Shown here piece after piece: positions 61,723-64,000 of a stretch of DNA of 64,000 nucleotides (its first letter is position 1; each line of letters begins with the position of its first letter). Source of the stretch: Stutzerimonas stutzeri (GTDB taxonomy: Bacteria; Pseudomonadota; Gammaproteobacteria; Pseudomonadales; Pseudomonadaceae); assembly GCF_002890915.1 (NCBI RefSeq), contig NZ_POUT01000002.1, forward strand, positions 248,001-312,000, written 5' to 3'. Below the pieces are notes generated by a model that did no database searches, was not told where the DNA came from, and was given only the letters and a program-made list of their open reading frames with translations. Both the position numbers and the translations under genes were made by a program.

Positions 61723-61870
61723 GAAGTTTCTCTGGCAGGCTTAGCCCGACGATTATGCCTTGAATCGGGCAGCGGCGCTGAGAGTAGTTTTTGTGACATT
61801 ACGTCTCCGACTGCGACAAATTGACCATCCGCTCGATAGCGGTTCCGGAATGGATTCCTGGAGTCGAGAA

Positions 61871-64000
61871 CCATGCGCACATGGATGCTGGCGCTGGCCG
61901 CAGGCCTCGTCCTGCCACGTTTCTTACCCGAACTCCCGCCTGGTTGGGCCTATCCGATCCTGGTCGTGGCGGGGCTGCTGTTCGTCCCGGGCAAGCGCCT
62001 GCGCGCGCTGGGGCTGTTCTGTCTCGGGCTGGCCTGGGCTTGCCAGCATGCCCAGCATGCCGTCGACGATCGCTTGCCGGCGTCCATGGACGGGCGCACC
62101 TTCTGGCTGGAAGGGACGGTCGTCGGGCTGCCCGCCGTGCGCGGCGATGTGGTGCGCTTCGAACTGGACGATATCGCGTCGCGTCATGCCGGGCTGCCCA
62201 CCCGGCTGCGGCTGGCCTGGTATGACGGGCCGGTGGTGCGGGCCGGCGAACGCTGGCGGCTGGCCGCGCGGCTGAAGCGCCCGCATGGCCTGGTCAATCC
62301 GCAAGCCTTCGACTACGAAGCCTGGTTGCTGGCACGACGGATCGGGGCGACTGGAAGCGTCAAGGCCGGGGAGCGACTGCTGTCGTCGGCGACCGCCGCT
62401 GCCTGGCGCGATCGCCTGAGGACGCGGCTGATGGCCGTTCCGGCATTCGAGCGGCAGGGTGCGATTGCCGCCCTGGTGGTGGGTGACGATTCGGGGTTGA
62501 GTCGGGCCGACTGGCAGGTGCTGCAGGATACCGGGACGGTGCACCTGATGGTGATCTCCGGGCAGCACGTCGGCATGCTGGCGGGCCTGCTGTACGGGCT
62601 GGTGGCGTTGCTCGCGCGTTGGGGCGCGTGGCCGCGGCAACTGCCCTGGTTGCCCTGGGCGTGCGGCCTGGCATTGGCGGGGGCGCTGGCCTACGGATGG
62701 CTGGCTGGGTTCGATGTGCCGGTGCGCCGGGCCTGCCTGATGGTCGCGGTGGTATTGCTCTGGCGCCTGCGTTTTCGCCATCTGGGTGTCTGGCTGCCGT
62801 TGTTGCTGGCTCTGGACGGGGTTCTGCTGCTGGATCCGCTGGTCAGTCTGCAGCCCGGTTTCTGGCTGTCGTTCGGCGTCGTGGCGCTGCTGGCTTTCGT
62901 GTTCGCCGGCCGCCTCGGGCCATGGCCCTGGTGGAAGACCCTGTTGCGTGCGCAGTGGGCCGCGGCCCTGGGACTGCTGCCATTGATGCTGGCGCTCGGG
63001 TTGCCGATCAGTGCCAGCGGGCCGCTGGCCAACCTGCTGGCAGTGCCCTGGATCAGCCTGACGGTGCCCTTTGCGTTGCTTGGCACGCTGCTCCTGCCTG
63101 TCTGGGGCCTCGGCGAGGCGGTGTTGTCGGCGGTGGGTTGGTCGCTGGCGACCCTGTTCGATCTGCTGGCGGTGGTCTCGGCATGGCAGCCCGCCTGGCT
63201 GGCCAGCGGCCTGCCGTGGTGGGCCTGGCTGGCGGTTGCGCTGGGTGTCCTGCTACTGCTGATGCCCGCTGGTGTGTCGGTGCGCTGGTTGGGGCTGGTG
63301 CTGCTGTTGCCGCTTGCCTTCCCGCCGCGGGAAGCCCCGCCCGATGGGCGGGCGCAGGTGTGGCTGTTCGATGTGGGGCAGGGGCTTTCCGTGCTGGTGC
63401 GTACCCGCGAGCATGCATTGCTCTACGACGCGGGGCCCAACCATGGCGAGTTCGATACGGGGGAGCGGGTGGTCTTTCCTTCCTTGCGCACGTTGGGTGT
63501 GACGGGCTTGGACATGCTCTTGCTCAGCCATGCCGACAACGATCATTCCGGCGGTGCCCAGGCGATCCGGCGGCTGATGCCGGTGACGCGCGTCGTCAGT
63601 GGCCAGCCGCAGCGGCATGCGCCATCTCTGGTTGCCGAGCCTTGCCGGAGCGGGGCCGAATGGCAGTGGGACGGCGTGCGCTTTCGCCTGTGGCAGTGGC
63701 GGGAGGCACGCGATAGCAACCAGACCTCCTGTGTGCTGCTGGTCGAGGCGGCTGGTGAACGCCTGCTGCTGACCGGCGACATCGACCAGGCGGCCGAGCA
63801 GGCGTTGCTGGAAGGCCCGATGCCGGTGCAGGCGCAATGGCTGCTGCTGCCGCATCATGGCAGCCGTAGTTCCTCGTCGGAACGCTTCCTGCGCGCCGTG
63901 GCCCCGCAGGCGGTGCTGATCTCGCGCAGCCTGCACAATTCGTTTGGCCATCCGCATCCGAGCGTAACGGCGCGGCTGCAGGCGCTCGGCGTGCGCGCCT
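61871..64000 (+). CDS. comEC: DNA internalization protein ComEC/Rec2 (5' part, runs off window)
   Basis: The first 710 codons of a large inner-membrane protein. It starts MRTWMLALAAGL and is open to the right edge. Many helices form the Competence domain (LMVISGQHVGMLAGL). The C-terminal MBL domain is visible: VWLFDVGQGLSVLV, LYDAGP and the metal motif SHADNDHSGG, with a further LLPHHGSRSSSSERFL. It translocates single-stranded DNA in natural transformation. GGAG lies about 9 nt upstream. Only the last part of the C-terminal domain is missing. Downstream partners are out of view. Confidence 0.95.

Overview
The window is a GC-rich, gene-dense piece of a gamma-proteobacterial chromosome, almost certainly Pseudomonas or a close relative. 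The evidence is the gene content and order: a gacS-cysM-rlmD-relA-mazG block, an mfd-gap-nqrABCDEF-apbE-nqrM-sthA-lolCDE-comEC block, and a cold-shock protein-rlmA-dapE-tcdA block, all with Pseudomonas-like proteins. REP/REPIN elements of the Pseudomonas type occur between genes. No rRNA, tRNA, prophage, IS element or CRISPR array was found. The region is mostly core genome, decorated by short repeats and one decayed DNA-repair locus.

Layout. 1-2982: an ABC export operon with a GldG-type subunit, cut at the left edge. 3052-3443: a cold-shock gene with its own promoter, long leader and terminator. 3654-6956: a small conserved protein, rlmA and dapE on the minus strand, and tcdA divergent from them. 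7006-8469: an OprO/OprP-type porin preceded by a possible Pho box and a perfect palindrome. 8498-17590: mixed small genes (acyltransferase-like protein, ferritin-like protein, periplasmic prolyl isomerase, two LysR regulators, CigR-like protein, DEAD-box helicase, DUF1127, TauE exporter, haem protein). 17694-22495: mnmC and the global sensor gacS. 22671-24355: a TRIC-type channel divergent from argP. 24632-31021: cysM, rlmD, relA, mazG and a DUF2058 gene. 31145-33758: an erythromycin-esterase-like gene coupled to a phosphoribosyltransferase, with two tiny genes.

33736-37169 is a ligase-associated DNA repair locus. The MBL exonuclease and ATP-dependent ligase are intact, pdeM is a broken remnant, the DExH helicase usually found with them is absent, and REPINs sit on both sides of the ligase gene. 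37252-45408 holds a two-part hypothetical gene, heptanucleotide arrays around a REPIN, and an mfd-csiV-SNF2 helicase operon. 45496-56035 is a redox and energy cluster: an N-terminally extended GAPDH, the six-subunit sodium-pumping NADH:quinone reductase with its maturation factors ApbE and NqrM, and soluble transhydrogenase SthA. The nqr operon has a long leader that can fold into a three-way junction. 56298-61722 holds a glycerophosphodiesterase, a small secreted protein, a PilZ protein, the LolCDE lipoprotein sorting machine and a DUF2062 protein. comEC runs off the right edge.

The most unusual features are the decayed pdeM locus, the structured nqr leader, the related heptamer arrays at mazG and at the SNF2 gene, the near-perfect direct repeats bracketing mazG, and several genes whose stop codons lie inside or next to repeats.
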